Source: Colius striatus (taxonomy: Eukaryota; Chordata; Aves; Coliiformes; Coliidae). Taken from it: a stretch of 64,000 bases of DNA. The notes beneath the pieces are model-generated. The model was given only the letters and a program-made list of their open reading frames with translations, searched no databases and had not been told where the DNA came from. The translations under genes were made by a program, and so were the position numbers. The DNA is taken from NCBI RefSeq assembly GCF_028858725.1, contig NC_084771.1, forward strand, positions 9,328,915 to 9,392,914, written 5' to 3'. Below are positions 1 through 23,315 of the stretch, piece after piece (the stretch's first letter is position 1; each line of letters begins with the position of its first letter).

Positions 1-11928
<11,928 letters not shown>

Positions 11929-11957
11929 TGTGAAATGTTACTAGAGTCTTCTCATTG
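11929..11957 (-). promoter_or_regulatory. ATP7A: ATP7A 5'UTR part of exon 2 with a five-codon upstream ORF
   Basis: Read on the minus strand, the acceptor CAG (11958-11960) is followed two bases later by an ATG (11955-11953) that opens a short frame, Met-Arg-Arg-Leu-stop, ending at 11941. Twelve bases separate its stop from the real ATG at 11928. Such minimal upstream frames can lower or condition translation of the main frame. The acceptor is inferred from the sequence; if the mRNA uses another, the upstream ATG could be excluded. Confidence 0.55.
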
Positions 11958-14900
11958 CTGTTGGCCAAAACCAATTAAGAAATTTGTTCTTGAATCATTT
12001 CACAAAGATTGATATCAGAACAGAGATTTAACACAGGATGTACTTGGTCACTTGTAACTCCAGTAGATTTTCAAATCTGAGCAAAGCTGAACATGAAAGA
12101 AACCTTCCGGTATTTACTCCTATGAATTTTCAAAAAGGGAAAGTGTTCAAACATTTCTTATTTGATTTGTGTTACAACCCAGATGATTTAATTGCATGCA
12201 GCACACTGTGAGTCACTGGTGCATGACATGAAACTATAGGGAGAAGCAAGTGAGCGAGACACCAGCTCCTGGAACGCTGGAACAACAGAGGACGGCATGT
12301 AAGCCTCAGAGGCACAGATGATGATCATGTTTTTCCACATTTTTATCTTGTATATTATCCTACATCAAGCAAAAACAGGGATACTGAAATTAGCCCTTGG
12401 AAGCAAATCAAGCTTTTTCCACGTCTCGTTCAGAAAAGTCTATCTTCTGCTCTTCTGAAGATTATCACTATTATTTTTGCTCAGAAAAAAAAGACTGACT
12501 CTAAACAAAATTAATCTGAAGGAAAATGGCTAATGCAAAAGACTTTTTTTCTCCAATGCATAAACTCTTAAATAACTAGAGGGTAAAGTGGGCAAAATAA
12601 GTGATTGCCAGATTTTAACCTTTTGAAAATTTGCACCATTTTTTCCCAAAGAAAGAGAGGTTACTGACCAGGGAAATGATCAGTCCACTGCTTAATGTCT
12701 GGCTGCAGTGGTGGCAACAGCAAATTTTGGTGATTGACTGAACAGCTAAAATTAAGCACATGCTTAACTCTGTTTTTCACCCTGGAGACTTCTCTTGGAA
12801 ACCAAAACTACATTAAGTATTAACAACATGTAAGAAAATTAATTTTATTACTCCTTGATGACATTTCAGAACTCTTCCCCGTTATAGATCTGAAAGTTTC
12901 TGGTTTCTCTTTGAGACAAATGGTGTAAGAAAACAAGGATGTTTCATCATTGAAACAGGTTTACAAAATAATGCTGAAGCTTAAGCAGTAGGAATTAAAG
13001 ACAGTATAAACCTCTGAATTAGTGAGGTTTCCAATAGATGAAATACGTATTTTCCCTTTAGCTGTGTTTTGTGTGAAAAGCCAGGAACACATTGTGAATT
13101 TCTGTCAGACACTAACCTGGTGGAGAATTTAACTGTAATTTCTAGGTCAATAAGCTCAAACAAAAAGTTTAAATACTGAAACAACATGAAAGATCATTTT
13201 GAAGAGCTCATTTTAAAGATTTATTTCCTTCCTGCATTCCCTGAAATTCTCATATGACCAGCTAATTCGTGTAAACTATGGCATGAAACTTTATATTCTG
13301 ATAGACAGTAGGAGTTTTGTTCAAGAATTATGCAGCAACCGACCAGACAAACCAAGAATGAGTGCACACTAATAAAACATGGCTAATGGTGGCTGCAGAA
13401 TCAGATTCAAAAGCTATGTCTCACTCTCATCCTGCGTCTGGATGCAGGTCAGGGTGCACAGGAGATGCACTGCAGCTTGGTGTGTTCTCAGTGCCAGGAG
13501 ACAGAGGAAACAGCTCCTATAAAGTGGGGCCTCAGGCAATGAGAGCTTTGATTATTGCTAAGGCTGCCCCAGACAGTATGGTTACTGGATTAAAAAAAAG
13601 TAAGGAAATCAGGGGACTGGAGCATCTTCCTCATGAGGAAAGGCTGTGGGACCTGGGGCTGTTTAGTCTGGAGAAGTGGGGAATCTCATTAATATTTACA
13701 AATATCTCAATGGTGGGTGTCAGGAGAATGAGGCAGCACTTTTTTCTATTGTATCTAGTGATGGGACAAAGGGTAATGGAAAGAAGCTGGAACACAAACA
13801 GTTCCCTTTAAACATCGGGAAAAACTCTTTCAGTGTGAGGTGAGGGAGCCCTGGCCCTGGCTGCCCAGGGAGGGTATGGAGGCTCCTGCTCTGGAGGTCT
13901 TCAAAACCTGCCTGGACATGTTCCTGTGTGACCTGATCTAGGTGTACCTGCTTTAGCAAGTTGGAAGGTCCCTTCCAACCCCTACCATTCTATGATTCTA
14001 TTATTCTATGAAATACTTCGGCTGTGAGCTCCTGTCTAAAATAATCAACGGCTGGTAAGATGCTGCCTTGGAAGAGATTTGGGGTTTGGCTATATGCCAG
14101 TCTGAGAACATCTGCTTAGCCTCAAATTCTGTGGTTTAAGAGATTCAAGCTACAGTACAATAGTATCCATTAGTACAAGAAACTAGGATGTGGCAATGCA
14201 GTATTTTCTATAAGTCATATGTCAAACTAACAGCAGCCACACATGTAATATGGTGACCAAGTACTATGAAAGTGATTACAGTAGACATTGGCTCTGCTGC
14301 TGAATGCCCAACAAAGCACTCAAAAAATATAACTGCTTTTATGTTTAAAAATAACATTGTACTTCTTTTTGTAAACATCTACTATGATTTTACTTTGTAA
14401 TGGACAAACTATTTCCTCTGTTTTCTCAGTTTGTTTCCTTACCCTTCCGCTGCTCATTTCACATACAATCACTTTTTTACAGGGCGTCATGTTTTGCTGT
14501 TTAAAAGGTAGTAGATGGAAAGAGAAACTGAAATTCTTAAACTTGTTCTTCCTCGGTGGTCTAATCAATCAAAGTTTGTAAGATAACTTCAAATATGATG
14601 AACGACATTTACAGAAATGGAAGAAAATACTGATTGCAGTAACTCAGGACCACTTATAAACGCTGTTAGGATCTGTTATGTCAACAGAATGTCCTGTTTA
14701 TGTTTCAAGTGTATGTGCCATAGACAATACTTTCTTTAAATAAAACTTATCATCTGCTATTTGTGTTTAACTAATAAATCAGAAGCAATCAACCTTCAAT
14801 CACCCAAGAAGTTTTTTTGTTGGGTTAGTAAATTTTTTTCACCCTTCAAGATTTTAAAGTACTAGGACTAAATCCAGACCTTCCATTATAGAATTTAGCT

Positions 14901-17900
14901 GTTGGATCAAACTGTCTCTTCTTTTTGTCCTGAGTCTTAATTAAGAAATGCTTCTGGATCTATACAATATATCCATCATTAACAGATCTCTATTTGTGGG
15001 GAAGATGACAAACAAGGAATTTTATTTGCTTTGTTGCAAGTTGCTAACAGTTTCCATATTATATTCAAAACCAGTCTGTTCTCTGAAAAACAAAATGTGT
15101 CTGAAGCTAAAGGCAGAAAATGAGCCGTTGGTAAGCAATACTGTCTCTTCACATAAGTTACAGTACAGACACTGAATTGAGGAATAACACAGCCACCATG
15201 TTAATTTTCTCTACAGTCTTACTGAAGATCAAATTCTCTTGATTTCCAGTGCTCCTGATGCTTTGAAGAGTTCTTGTTCCCAGAAGAAGGTATATGGCTA
15301 ATACAGTTACTGTAAGTATACACACATTCTTTCCCCTACCCTTACAAAACAACCAGGACATCAAGTTAAACTTGAAAGCTAATACATGCCCACATTTGAG
15401 ACAGTGCTCTACCCTGTTATACTCTATTTCATTTCTAACGCTCTGTCTTCTCTCCAAGTGCTTCCTGGTAGAAATACTTGGCTGAAACTTAAAAGAATTG
15501 TTTTTGTCATATATGCCTCCTTCTGGCAGCATTAAATAAAAAAAGGTTCATGACTAAGCAGCCTGGAAATATATGTTACAGTGATAAATTATGACTAGAT
15601 GTACACAAGAGGTGCACAAATATTGACAATTCAATCCTGGTTCTGCTTATTTGTGTTAATATTTTGCCAAGCTCATGTGAAAATGGATGCAGAAGTTGAA
15701 GTATCTGCATAGGGCTGGGTAGCACTCCGTGTATGCTACATTGATGGCTTGAACTCGAACACTCTGTTTCCTCACTCTTGTCATCCATCACTATGGTTGG
15801 TTTGTCATCCTATTTTAAAATAAATTTATATATATTAAAAAAGCATACATACATTCAGTGTGTGTATATATGCATCAGCTCAAAAGAGAACCTAGCTGTA
15901 CAAGTAATAGTTATGGTTCTGGTAGGATGCAGCTGAAACAATCAACAAATTTAAAACTTCTGTAATATACAAAAAGTTTTCTAGGTGACAACTTTTACTG
16001 TATAAGCTGACACTAAAGATCTCAATTACTACCACTATTATTAGCAGGTAAATGACTGCTAATAATTAACTTTGAATTACAAGTTATTGAGGACACAAAG
16101 TGAGATGCTAAGTAAGTTATGGATCACCCATTGCTTTAGGAGAGAAGAATAATGGTTTTACTCTTAACTGTGCACTGCTCAATCTACAGAACATCCCATC
16201 AGCAATTAGCAAAGAATTTTAAGAGTCAACAATGCAAACAAATGGCAGGTCCTCCCCTTTAATCTAACAGATTAAATCAAAAGGCTTCAATCGAGCTGCT
16301 GCTGTTTCGGAATATCATCTAAAGTGGCTTCCTTTTACAAAGAGTCTTGGCTTTGAATAAACTTGTAAAAGCTTTTTATACTCTCTACAATCCTATTTAC
16401 TGCTTAATACCTTTGGAAACTCCCACTTTCTATCCTCTTCCATTACTTCCACCTGTGTTCTGCAGTACACACGGTAATAGTACTTCCTTGTTTGTATATT
16501 AACACGATCAATGAAACAGCAGAGGCCTGGAAATAATCTGGCTGTGCAACAGTGTGGAACTGAACATGGTAAGGTACAAGTGGAGGAGCAACACTCAGTG
16601 GTAGAACAGGTGGTGTACAAAGGACAACTAAAACTAAAACACTATTTGGGAATAGTCCTTGTCTTTTTTTTTTAACCCCAGGTACAAGTTTAGGCTTAAC
16701 ACTTGGGTTGTCTGTGTGCTAGCTGAAATCCAAACATTTCATTTCCTTGAACAAAGCCAACTAGTGTTTCTATTAAGTGAATGAAGCCACAGAAAGAACT
16801 TCTACTTCCAACAGCAATTTATTCCTATGGAAAGGAAAGTTAAACAGTGATCAAGCACAAGGTGACCAAGAAACTCAGGTTCAACTCTCTAAACCTTTTT
16901 ATTGCTGGGATAAGTTACTACTCTGGTAAAAATACAGACTCTCACTTTAATCCACAAAAAAACAACGTTAATACTTTTAGTATCTGAGCTAACCCAAGCA
17001 TCACAGTGTAACAAAACGGTGTACATCAAAAACAGGCTTTGTGCCTGCTGTAAGATCAGTAAGGGCATAGAAGCATACACTGTTTCTAAGCAAGTGTACA
17101 ACTTCAGGTCTCACCACAGTTTTCTACATATAATTACCTTGAATTTCTAGCTACTGAAACTGAAAGAGGTCACAGCTAGGCAAAAGCCACACAAACACCA
17201 TAAATAGAATCTGTTAGATTTAACTACAGGCTTTGGACTTTATTACATTTCTATATGGCTGGAGAATGGGTTACAGGAGATCTGGTCCAACACCTAAGAA
17301 CAAGGGCTCATTATGCTCATTGGCAAACAGATACATTTGAAAGTAAGACCAGATATATGAGGCTTAATCATTCAGGGAGAAACTGCACATCTATAATAAA
17401 TACCTGTCTCAGACAGCTACGTGATACTCTAAGTAGGCTGTAATGTATGTTGCTCAAGAGGTTAACAAGTCGTGCTTGGTCAGCAGACTATGGAAATTGC
17501 TCTGAGAGACTTTATACAAGCTGGATGACAAAAAAAACAGAAGAACACATCGAAAACATTCTACTTCACGTCTAGCAAGTTTTGTAACAGTTGAGACAAA
17601 TTCTTTGCAAATCCTTTTTCTTGTTCATGTCCTTCCATTACCTCTTCAAATCAGGTTTTTGAGGAACATGAACATTGCCCTAGAAGAATCACAGCAAATA
17701 TTAGGAACAGAATATAATGTGTAAACTCTTAATGTGTGAATGTACTAAGGCCAACTGAGGCTTCTCACTGTTGAGCTTAGTGCCAAAATACAGGGCAGAA
17801 TGTCAAATACACATACAAGTGAAAATAAGAAGAAAACAGAAAACTAAACATAAAGCTATTTTTGACTTTCATGGTTTGCCAACTGGGAAGGAAAAAAGCT

Positions 17901-19288
17901 TAATGTCTTTTCTCTACAGCAGAATACATTATAATTATTAATTTGTAATCAAATTGTGTTTGTGCTCACACATTGCATCGTCATACACACAGCTGACTTC
18001 CACAGTACCAAACAAAAATTTGTTTCTGGATCTATTTACATGCACATATACAATTCAACAAGTATTTAAGTACAGAAATAGAATCTTTGGCCTAAGAGAT
18101 TAAGGAATTTTACACTAACAATAATTACGTGCAATTTCCAGAACATGGATACAGAAAGGTAATAGTTAAGCTGGGTTTCCTTGTGCTTATTTTTGTGAGA
18201 TCTTACCCTAAAGCAACTCTTTACCCTTTTCCAGAATATTTACACTATGTTTTTAATCAAAACATTGGAAAGACATACTTATACACAAAGTGCTAGCATG
18301 ACAAGGCAATATACTAAGTCAAGTAGCTCAGATATGAAAAAAGAGACCTTGGAGAAGAGACTCAGTGACTTGTGCATTCAAATTTTCAAAAGTAAGCCTT
18401 TCTCTGAAGGCCAACAGCTATAGAAGAGGTGCTTCTTCCAAGTCCATCAGTGAGTGCATGTTTACCGTATGCCAAGAAGCAATGAGATGTCAAACACGGA
18501 TGTCCACTGATAAGAACAGCTTATCATGCTTCCACCCAACTTTCCGTTTGATACTACTCAACCTTGTTGGCTGCATTCCAAAGAAGCCACAGGAGTGCTG
18601 ATGTGACTCCCTACCATCAGTGTGTGCCTACCGCTGGAAAGGAACCACGAAGGCAGGAGCAGCTGGGAGAGAGAAGCGGTTGAGCAGGAAATACCATTTT
18701 GGGACCAGAGATGTGTTTTGGCACCAGAGCCCTCGTTAGGTCGGTCTATCTCTGAAACGCCGAGTCACCCCCGCACTCACCCGCCTCTCGCACCCCTCGG
18801 AGCCCAGACGAACTCCCTTGGATGAGCTACACGGAATAGTTTGCCTTAGAACCCGGCAAGACCCCACTGCACTTCCTCACCCCTCCGAGGCGACAGAGCT
18901 CCCGGAGGTGCTGGAGAGACGCGCAGCAGAATCAAAGCTGTTGTTTCCCGGCTCAGACGCTTCCCCGGCCGCGGGTCACTGAGGGACGGCGCGTTCCCGC
19001 GCTGCACCTCAGGCTCCCACCCGACCCCCCCGCGCTGAGGGGACACGTAGCGCAGCCCGGCCCGCGGAAAGCGCCAGGCAAGCTCCCTCCCCACAGCCAC
19101 ATGCGGGACAGCCCACCTCTCTCCCGCCAGCCCGGGACACCGTGACAACGGCTGCGCCGGCGCTGGGCAGAGGAACTGCCTACGGATCCCGTCTAGCCAG
19201 GGAATGGGGAGGGGAAAAGGGGAAGAGAGGACCCTCCGCGAGGGGGGTGCAATACCCAAGCAGTGCCGGGGCCCAGGGCCGCACTCAC
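11958..19288 (-). other. ATP7A: ATP7A intron 1 (7.3 kb, between 5'UTR exon 1 and the first coding exon)
   Basis: The donor GTGAGT lies at 19288 reading leftward and the acceptor CAG at 11958-11960. Apart from one CR1 fragment (13609-14010), I see AT-rich unique sequence with a short TA/TG-rich tract near 15825-15880. Several open frames of 60-150 codons on both strands lack homology I recognise and look like chance. Confidence 0.7.
13609..14010 (+). mobile_element. CR1 LINE 3'-end fragment in ATP7A intron 1
   Basis: It reads in the sense direction: GGACTGGAGCATCTTCCTC, then the usual CR1 3' region, and finally GGAAGGTCCCTTCCAACCCC with the terminal ATTCTATGATTCTATTATTC short tandem tail. It lies antisense to ATP7A and is 5' truncated at about 400 bp. 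Confidence 0.92.
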
Positions 19289-19600
19289 CGGAGCTCTGGG
19301 GGCGCAGACACACGGCCTCTCCCCGGGCCGGGGCGCGCGCCTGGCTCTTTGCCTCACGAAGCCCCGCCCCGCCCCGCCGGGAGCGCGCCCTCACGTGACC
19401 GCAGGGCGCCCGTCTGGCCCCGCCCACTGCCGTGACGTGCCAGGGCGGGGCGGCGGCGCGCCACACGTGACGGCGGGCACGGGGGCGGCGGCGCCACCGC
19501 CGCCGGGCGCCCGGGAGCGCGCCCCGCTCCGCCACGGGCACCCGCCCGCCGCGGCCGCGTCAGGCTGACGGGAGCTGCTGCTCAAAGCACCGCGGAGCTC
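18700..19600 (-). promoter_or_regulatory. ATP7A: CpG island and promoter of ATP7A
   Basis: This is a sharply GC- and CpG-rich block in otherwise AT-rich surroundings. On the minus strand it contains a GC-box run (19361-19380) just upstream of the inferred exon 1. Further upstream are a palindromic E-box TCACGTGA (19391-19398), a TGACGTG element (19433-19439) and a second CACGTG (19464-19469). No TATA box was seen near the likely start. Open frames across this block on both strands reflect low stop density in GC-rich DNA. Confidence 0.7.
19289..19350 (-). other. ATP7A: ATP7A non-coding exon 1 (5' end approximate)
   Basis: A consensus donor (GTGAGTGC on the minus strand, 19288-19281) ends an exon inside the CpG island, directly downstream of GC boxes. 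Human ATP7A also has a non-coding first exon separated by a long intron from the ATG exon. The right-hand limit is a guess, because no transcript start can be read from sequence. Confidence 0.5.
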
Positions 19601-20634
19601 AACCGTGTGGGAACAGGTTCACCGCGCCAAGGGTCGCAGCACCGTTCCCGCTGGTCAGAGGAGCGCTTTCGTCTTCGCCTCAGGAAAAGTAGCAGTCTGG
19701 TAATTCATAGAATCATTTCGTTTGGAAAAAGAAAGGCCTTTTAGCTTATCAAGCCCTCCCCTCACTGCCAAGCCCACCACTAACCTATGGCCTTCACCAT
19801 CTCCCGGGGCAGGCTGGCACAGGGGCTGACAACACTCTCGGGGAAAAACTTATGCCTCAGCTCCCATCTAAACTTCCCTCAATCTAAACTTGAGGCCATT
19901 TCCTCTTGTCCTGTCACTTGGGGATGAGACAGACCCCCACCTCCCTACAATCTCCTATCAGGGAGTTGCAGAGAGATATCAAGTCTCCTTTCAGCTACTT
20001 TTCCAGATTACACCCTGCTCCTTGTAAGACTTGTTCTCCAGCCCCTTCACCAGCTTTGTTAGACTGAAATCTCCTCAGATTAACACCAGTCACTCTGTAC
20101 CTCTCTGCTTTACCAAAATGCAAGATATTTGTGTTTTTCAGGGACTCAAACTGACTCAGAATCTGCATCTGCTCCTATTTGTTTCCTAACAATTTCTGAT
20201 TACAAAAAAGATTCATTAGAAAAGTCACATTTCTCTCAGCATCAGTGAATAGCTGTGCTGGGATACCACCTGCTTTGTGGAGCATCTCCTAGATTTAAGT
20301 TATTCGCAACTCTCAAATGCCTCAGTGAGAAACAATTTATTTGCAGGACAATTCAAGACAAAAATACTTGTGTGGAAAAAAAAAAAAGAGATCTCAACTT
20401 CGTCCGTAGAGGTGCATCAAGAGTCTGAGGTGATGTGAACTCTGCAGTGGGGTGCACGTGCCGTTCATTTGAGCACACAGCCCTGGCTAGATGGTATTGT
20501 GAATGTCTGTTATCCACTAGCAACCTTTACAGAAACAACAGGGACTATCTAAAATCTTATTTAATGATTTTAGGTTTTTACATTACTTTTTGTCCTTCAG
20601 CAGACACATAACATAGAGGAAACCTAAAAGAACC
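19601..20634. other. Intergenic region between COX7B 3' end and ATP7A promoter
   Basis: About 1 kb separates the COX7B polyadenylation region from the ATP7A promoter island. It is mostly occupied by one old CR1 copy (19705-20067). The remainder is unique AT-rich sequence with an 11-A run near 20378; no gene is seen. Confidence 0.7.
19705..20067 (-). mobile_element. Older, diverged CR1 LINE fragment
   Basis: The plus strand opens with TCATAGAATCATTTCGTTTGG, then CTGCCAAGCCCACCACTAA, and later CTTGAGGCCATTTCCTCTTG and the CTTGTTCTCCAGCCCCTTCAC segment. This is the layout of an older CR1 subfamily (CR1-Y-like). It is visibly more diverged than the other copies and lies on the minus strand. Confidence 0.85.
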
Positions 20635-20653
20635 AGACAGGTTTCTTCTTAAG

Positions 20654-20659
20654 TTTATT
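20654..20659 (-). terminator. COX7B: COX7B polyadenylation signal AATAAA
   Basis: TTTATT on the plus strand reads AATAAA on the minus strand, about 104 bases after the COX7B stop codon. Cleavage is expected some 15-25 bases further left, giving a short 3'UTR of about 130 nt. Confidence 0.65.
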
Positions 20660-20762
20660 AGACCAGGAATGCCACAGTACAAGTGGTAATCAGGGAACAA
20701 ATGCTATTACATCATCATTTTTTCAGTGAAAGTTTAAGCCAGTTCATTAGAAGCAAAAGCTG

Positions 20763-22865
20763 TTACTCCCTCCATTCTTTTGGAGTGACTCTGCGAACAG
20801 GTGAAAAGCCCCACTCAATTCCAGTTTGTGTTAATACCTGTAGGAGGATAAAAATCACGATTAACAGCTCTGGAATCAAGTAAACTCTGTTAGAGGGCTA
20901 TTTATACTGTTTCTAGTTTAGATTTCCTGTAACAGGACATAGCTAATTAATCACATGGGATGTATTTATATTAAATCTTTAAGTAGTTTTCCAATTCCAA
21001 ACACCAAGCTTTAGAATCCTGTCACCATACTGTTACTCTCATACAGAATTTTTTCCTGCCAAAAGCTCTACCTGCACAGCTTAGAAAACTCAAGTGAAAG
21101 AGATAACACCTGTGATTCTGCTACATTTCAAAATCAGGCAATAGACTGACACAGAAATACAGGTAACAACTCAAAATATGAACTAACACAATTTTCATCT
21201 CTATCACATTACTGTTCACTTTAAAAGCTCCTAAATTCTGACCACGTAAGTTACTTCAAACGAATAAGCCCTTGTGAAACTTCATAGCTTGCAAGTTTAC
21301 AGCTAGTTGCAACATAAAGATGAAAAAAGGATGACTTACATATGCCCAGATAACAGAAAAAGCTGCAGCTCCACCAAGGAGTACCAGGTTTCCATACTTA
21401 TCATGGAAGTTGGGCTCATATTTACGATGAGCTTGTCTTACTGCAGTATGCTGAATGCCACGAGCTAATGAGCGTTAAAGAGAATCAGAAGTACAGAAAT
21501 CAACTAAAGTATACATTCAAACCATTCACAATCCTCACATCCCAGCAACAGAGGCAAGCCTAAGCATTAGAAGACTAAGAAAAGATGAAAAAAATATTAC
21601 ACTTTTGGACTTAAAGGATTTGGAATGATTCCCAGAAAGGTTTGCATTGTCCTTCAGCTCTCCCACTTTCTCTCTAGAACATTATTCCCGAAGAACATTC
21701 TCTTGAGTTGCCTTTTTTTTCATTAATATGTTTTCTTTGGGCCCTCAGTATGGAAGTTCAAGTACACTTTCAGGTATTACTACTTCTCTACTAAAATATT
21801 TTGTCTAGTTTCAGAGTCCTATATGTTAATATCTATATTGTCAGTATGTGTATCCAATATAAGCATTTTCATGACGAAGCTCATCATCAGATTAAGGGGT
21901 TGAAGATGGTGGGTGTGGGTAATACCTTTCTCACTCTTCAAGATTTCTGAAGGGAGAGGAGGGAGCTGAAAAAGGAAAGTGGAAATAACTGGGCCTTTGC
22001 ATGAGGTAAATAATGGAGAATGAAACAGAAGATATCTTCAGATGGCAGAATGCATGATGTATATTATAAAAGTACACTATAAATGGTACACTGCTTAAGG
22101 ACAAGACAGAGTGAAGAATCAAACTACCAGTTTCAAAACAGAGATTGTTTAGTAGTTCCGTACAGAACATTTGATAAGACAGTGATTTGTGCATAGACGT
22201 TACAAAGATAATCTTTCAGTTTCAAGTCAATGGTTCACATTCACCCAGACATGACCAGAGAGGATGATGGCAATACCCATCCCTAGTGCTCTGTGAGGCT
22301 GCAAAATCCTTTTTAAATGGGAGGGAAAAAAAAGAAAGCCTGAGTATTTGCTGAGGGAAACACTGCTAAGCACGTTTATTTCAAGTGCATGCACCTCGGG
22401 CTAAGCACATCACGAAGTGATCAGATCTGAGAGGACTGGGGTAAGCACTCGGGAGAGTCTCAGTGAAGAGACAACTTCATCCTTCAGGGCAGGTCGGTGA
22501 CTACACCTTGCCACATGAGGATACAAGACCTGGATGCGCCTTTGGCTGCATATCAAGGAGAAAAGGCACTGTGGAAGGGAACCCAAGGTCAGCACAAGTA
22601 AAAGCAGCTAGAAGGAGCAGAAAAAAAAAAACAAAGCAAAAAAAAACAGCAACGGAAGGACTGCGAGATAGGCACCCGCGGCCCCTCAGCTGCCGTGGCC
22701 ACTCTGCCCCAGGAACTGTTCAGGGATTATCCTCACAGGGAAGGCAAGAACTGCCCCCTGGCGAACCACCTACTCCCAAGGAACACCCTCGGCCCTTCCA
22801 CACTCCAGGGAGCCTCGTCCCCGCTTACCGGTGAGGTTCAGGGCGGCCCTGGCCACAGGGAACAT
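20763..22865 (-). CDS. COX7B: COX7B, cytochrome c oxidase subunit 7B, mitochondrial precursor (complete, 3 exons)
   Basis: This is a small single-helix accessory subunit of respiratory complex IV in the mitochondrial inner membrane. Exons: 22829-22865, 21340-21464 and 20763-20837, all GT-AG, giving 78 residues (human precursor 80). The ATG at 22865-22863 has A at -3 (CACCATG). The N-terminus MFPVARAALNL is Arg/Ala-rich with no acidic residue, as expected for a mitochondrial presequence. The conserved NFHDKYGN opens the mature domain, a helix runs through LVLLGGAAAFSVIWAY and across the last splice junction, and the tail ends SPVRRVTPKEWRE before TAA at 20765-20763. It lies in tandem upstream of ATP7A on the same strand and divergent to MAGT1. 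No defects were seen. Confidence 0.96.
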
Positions 22866-23189
22866 GGTGACAAGCGGAGTACAGCCCTGCCGCCGGCGGG
22901 ACGCGGGTACCCTTGGAAAGGCGGTGAAAAACAAAATGGTCGCGCCGGAAGTCGGCGCTGCGCCGCGCCAGTGAGCGCGGCCCTGTGGGTAACGCAGGGG
23001 CGGAGCAGGGGCAGTGCCTCGCTCCGCTGCAGCGGGGGAGGCTCCGAAGCCACCAGGGAGAGAGATACGGGCTCCTCGACAGGTGATGGTTGCAGGAACC
23101 CGCTCCACAGGACGGTGGGGAGCGCGGGGAGGCGGGCGCGGCCGGGACGAAAGCACTAAGAACCTTCTAGCGGGAGCTATAGTCGCAGT
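22866..23189 (-). promoter_or_regulatory. COX7B: COX7B promoter region with ETS/GABP-type site
   Basis: This GC-rich stretch is immediately upstream of the COX7B ATG. CCGGAAGT at 22945-22952 is a consensus ETS core (GABP/NRF-2), about 80 bases upstream of the start codon. Just beside it, AAAATGGTCGCG (22933-22944) resembles a YY1 element. GABP control of nuclear COX subunit genes is well established in mammals; its use here is inferred. Confidence 0.55.
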
Positions 23190-23305
23190 GTCAGGATGGC
23201 CGAGTGGTCTAAGGCGCCAGACTCAAGGCGTTCCGCGCCTTCCCTGAGCGGATTGGGTATTCTGGTCTCCAAATGGAGGCGTGGGTTCGAATCCCACTTC
23301 TGACA
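23190..23305 (+). tRNA. tRNA-Leu (anticodon CAA) with intron
   Basis: The acceptor stem GTCAGGA (23190-23196) pairs with TTCTGAC (23298-23304), followed by discriminator A at 23305. The A box TGGCCGAGTGG is at 23197-23207 and the B box GGTTCGAATCC at 23284-23294. The anticodon stem CCAGA pairs with TCTGG, and the loop carries CAA at 23224-23226. A 32-nt intron (23228-23259) interrupts the loop one base after the anticodon, the canonical place; eukaryotic tRNA-Leu(CAA) genes normally carry an intron. A long variable arm (class II) is present. All pairing and promoter elements look intact, so the gene is probably active. Confidence 0.96.
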
Positions 23306-23309
23306 CCAC

Positions 23310-23315
23310 TTTTTT
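23310..23315 (+). terminator. RNA polymerase III terminator of the tRNA-Leu gene
   Basis: A run of six T residues begins four bases after the tRNA's discriminator base, as expected for a pol III stop. Confidence 0.85.

Noticed and set aside
13362-13811. 149-codon frame in ATP7A intron 1
   Set aside because: Its second half runs through a CR1 fragment's non-coding 3' region; the first half has no recognisable homology.
18846-19585. 231-codon and smaller frames across the ATP7A CpG island
   Set aside because: Same GC effect; composition is Arg/Ala/Pro-rich, no recognisable domain, and the frames cross the inferred ATP7A exon 1 donor.
22463-23159. Frames of 123-154 codons around COX7B exon 1 and its intron
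   Set aside because: Low-complexity GC-rich translation on both strands overlapping a well-supported gene; no family resemblance.
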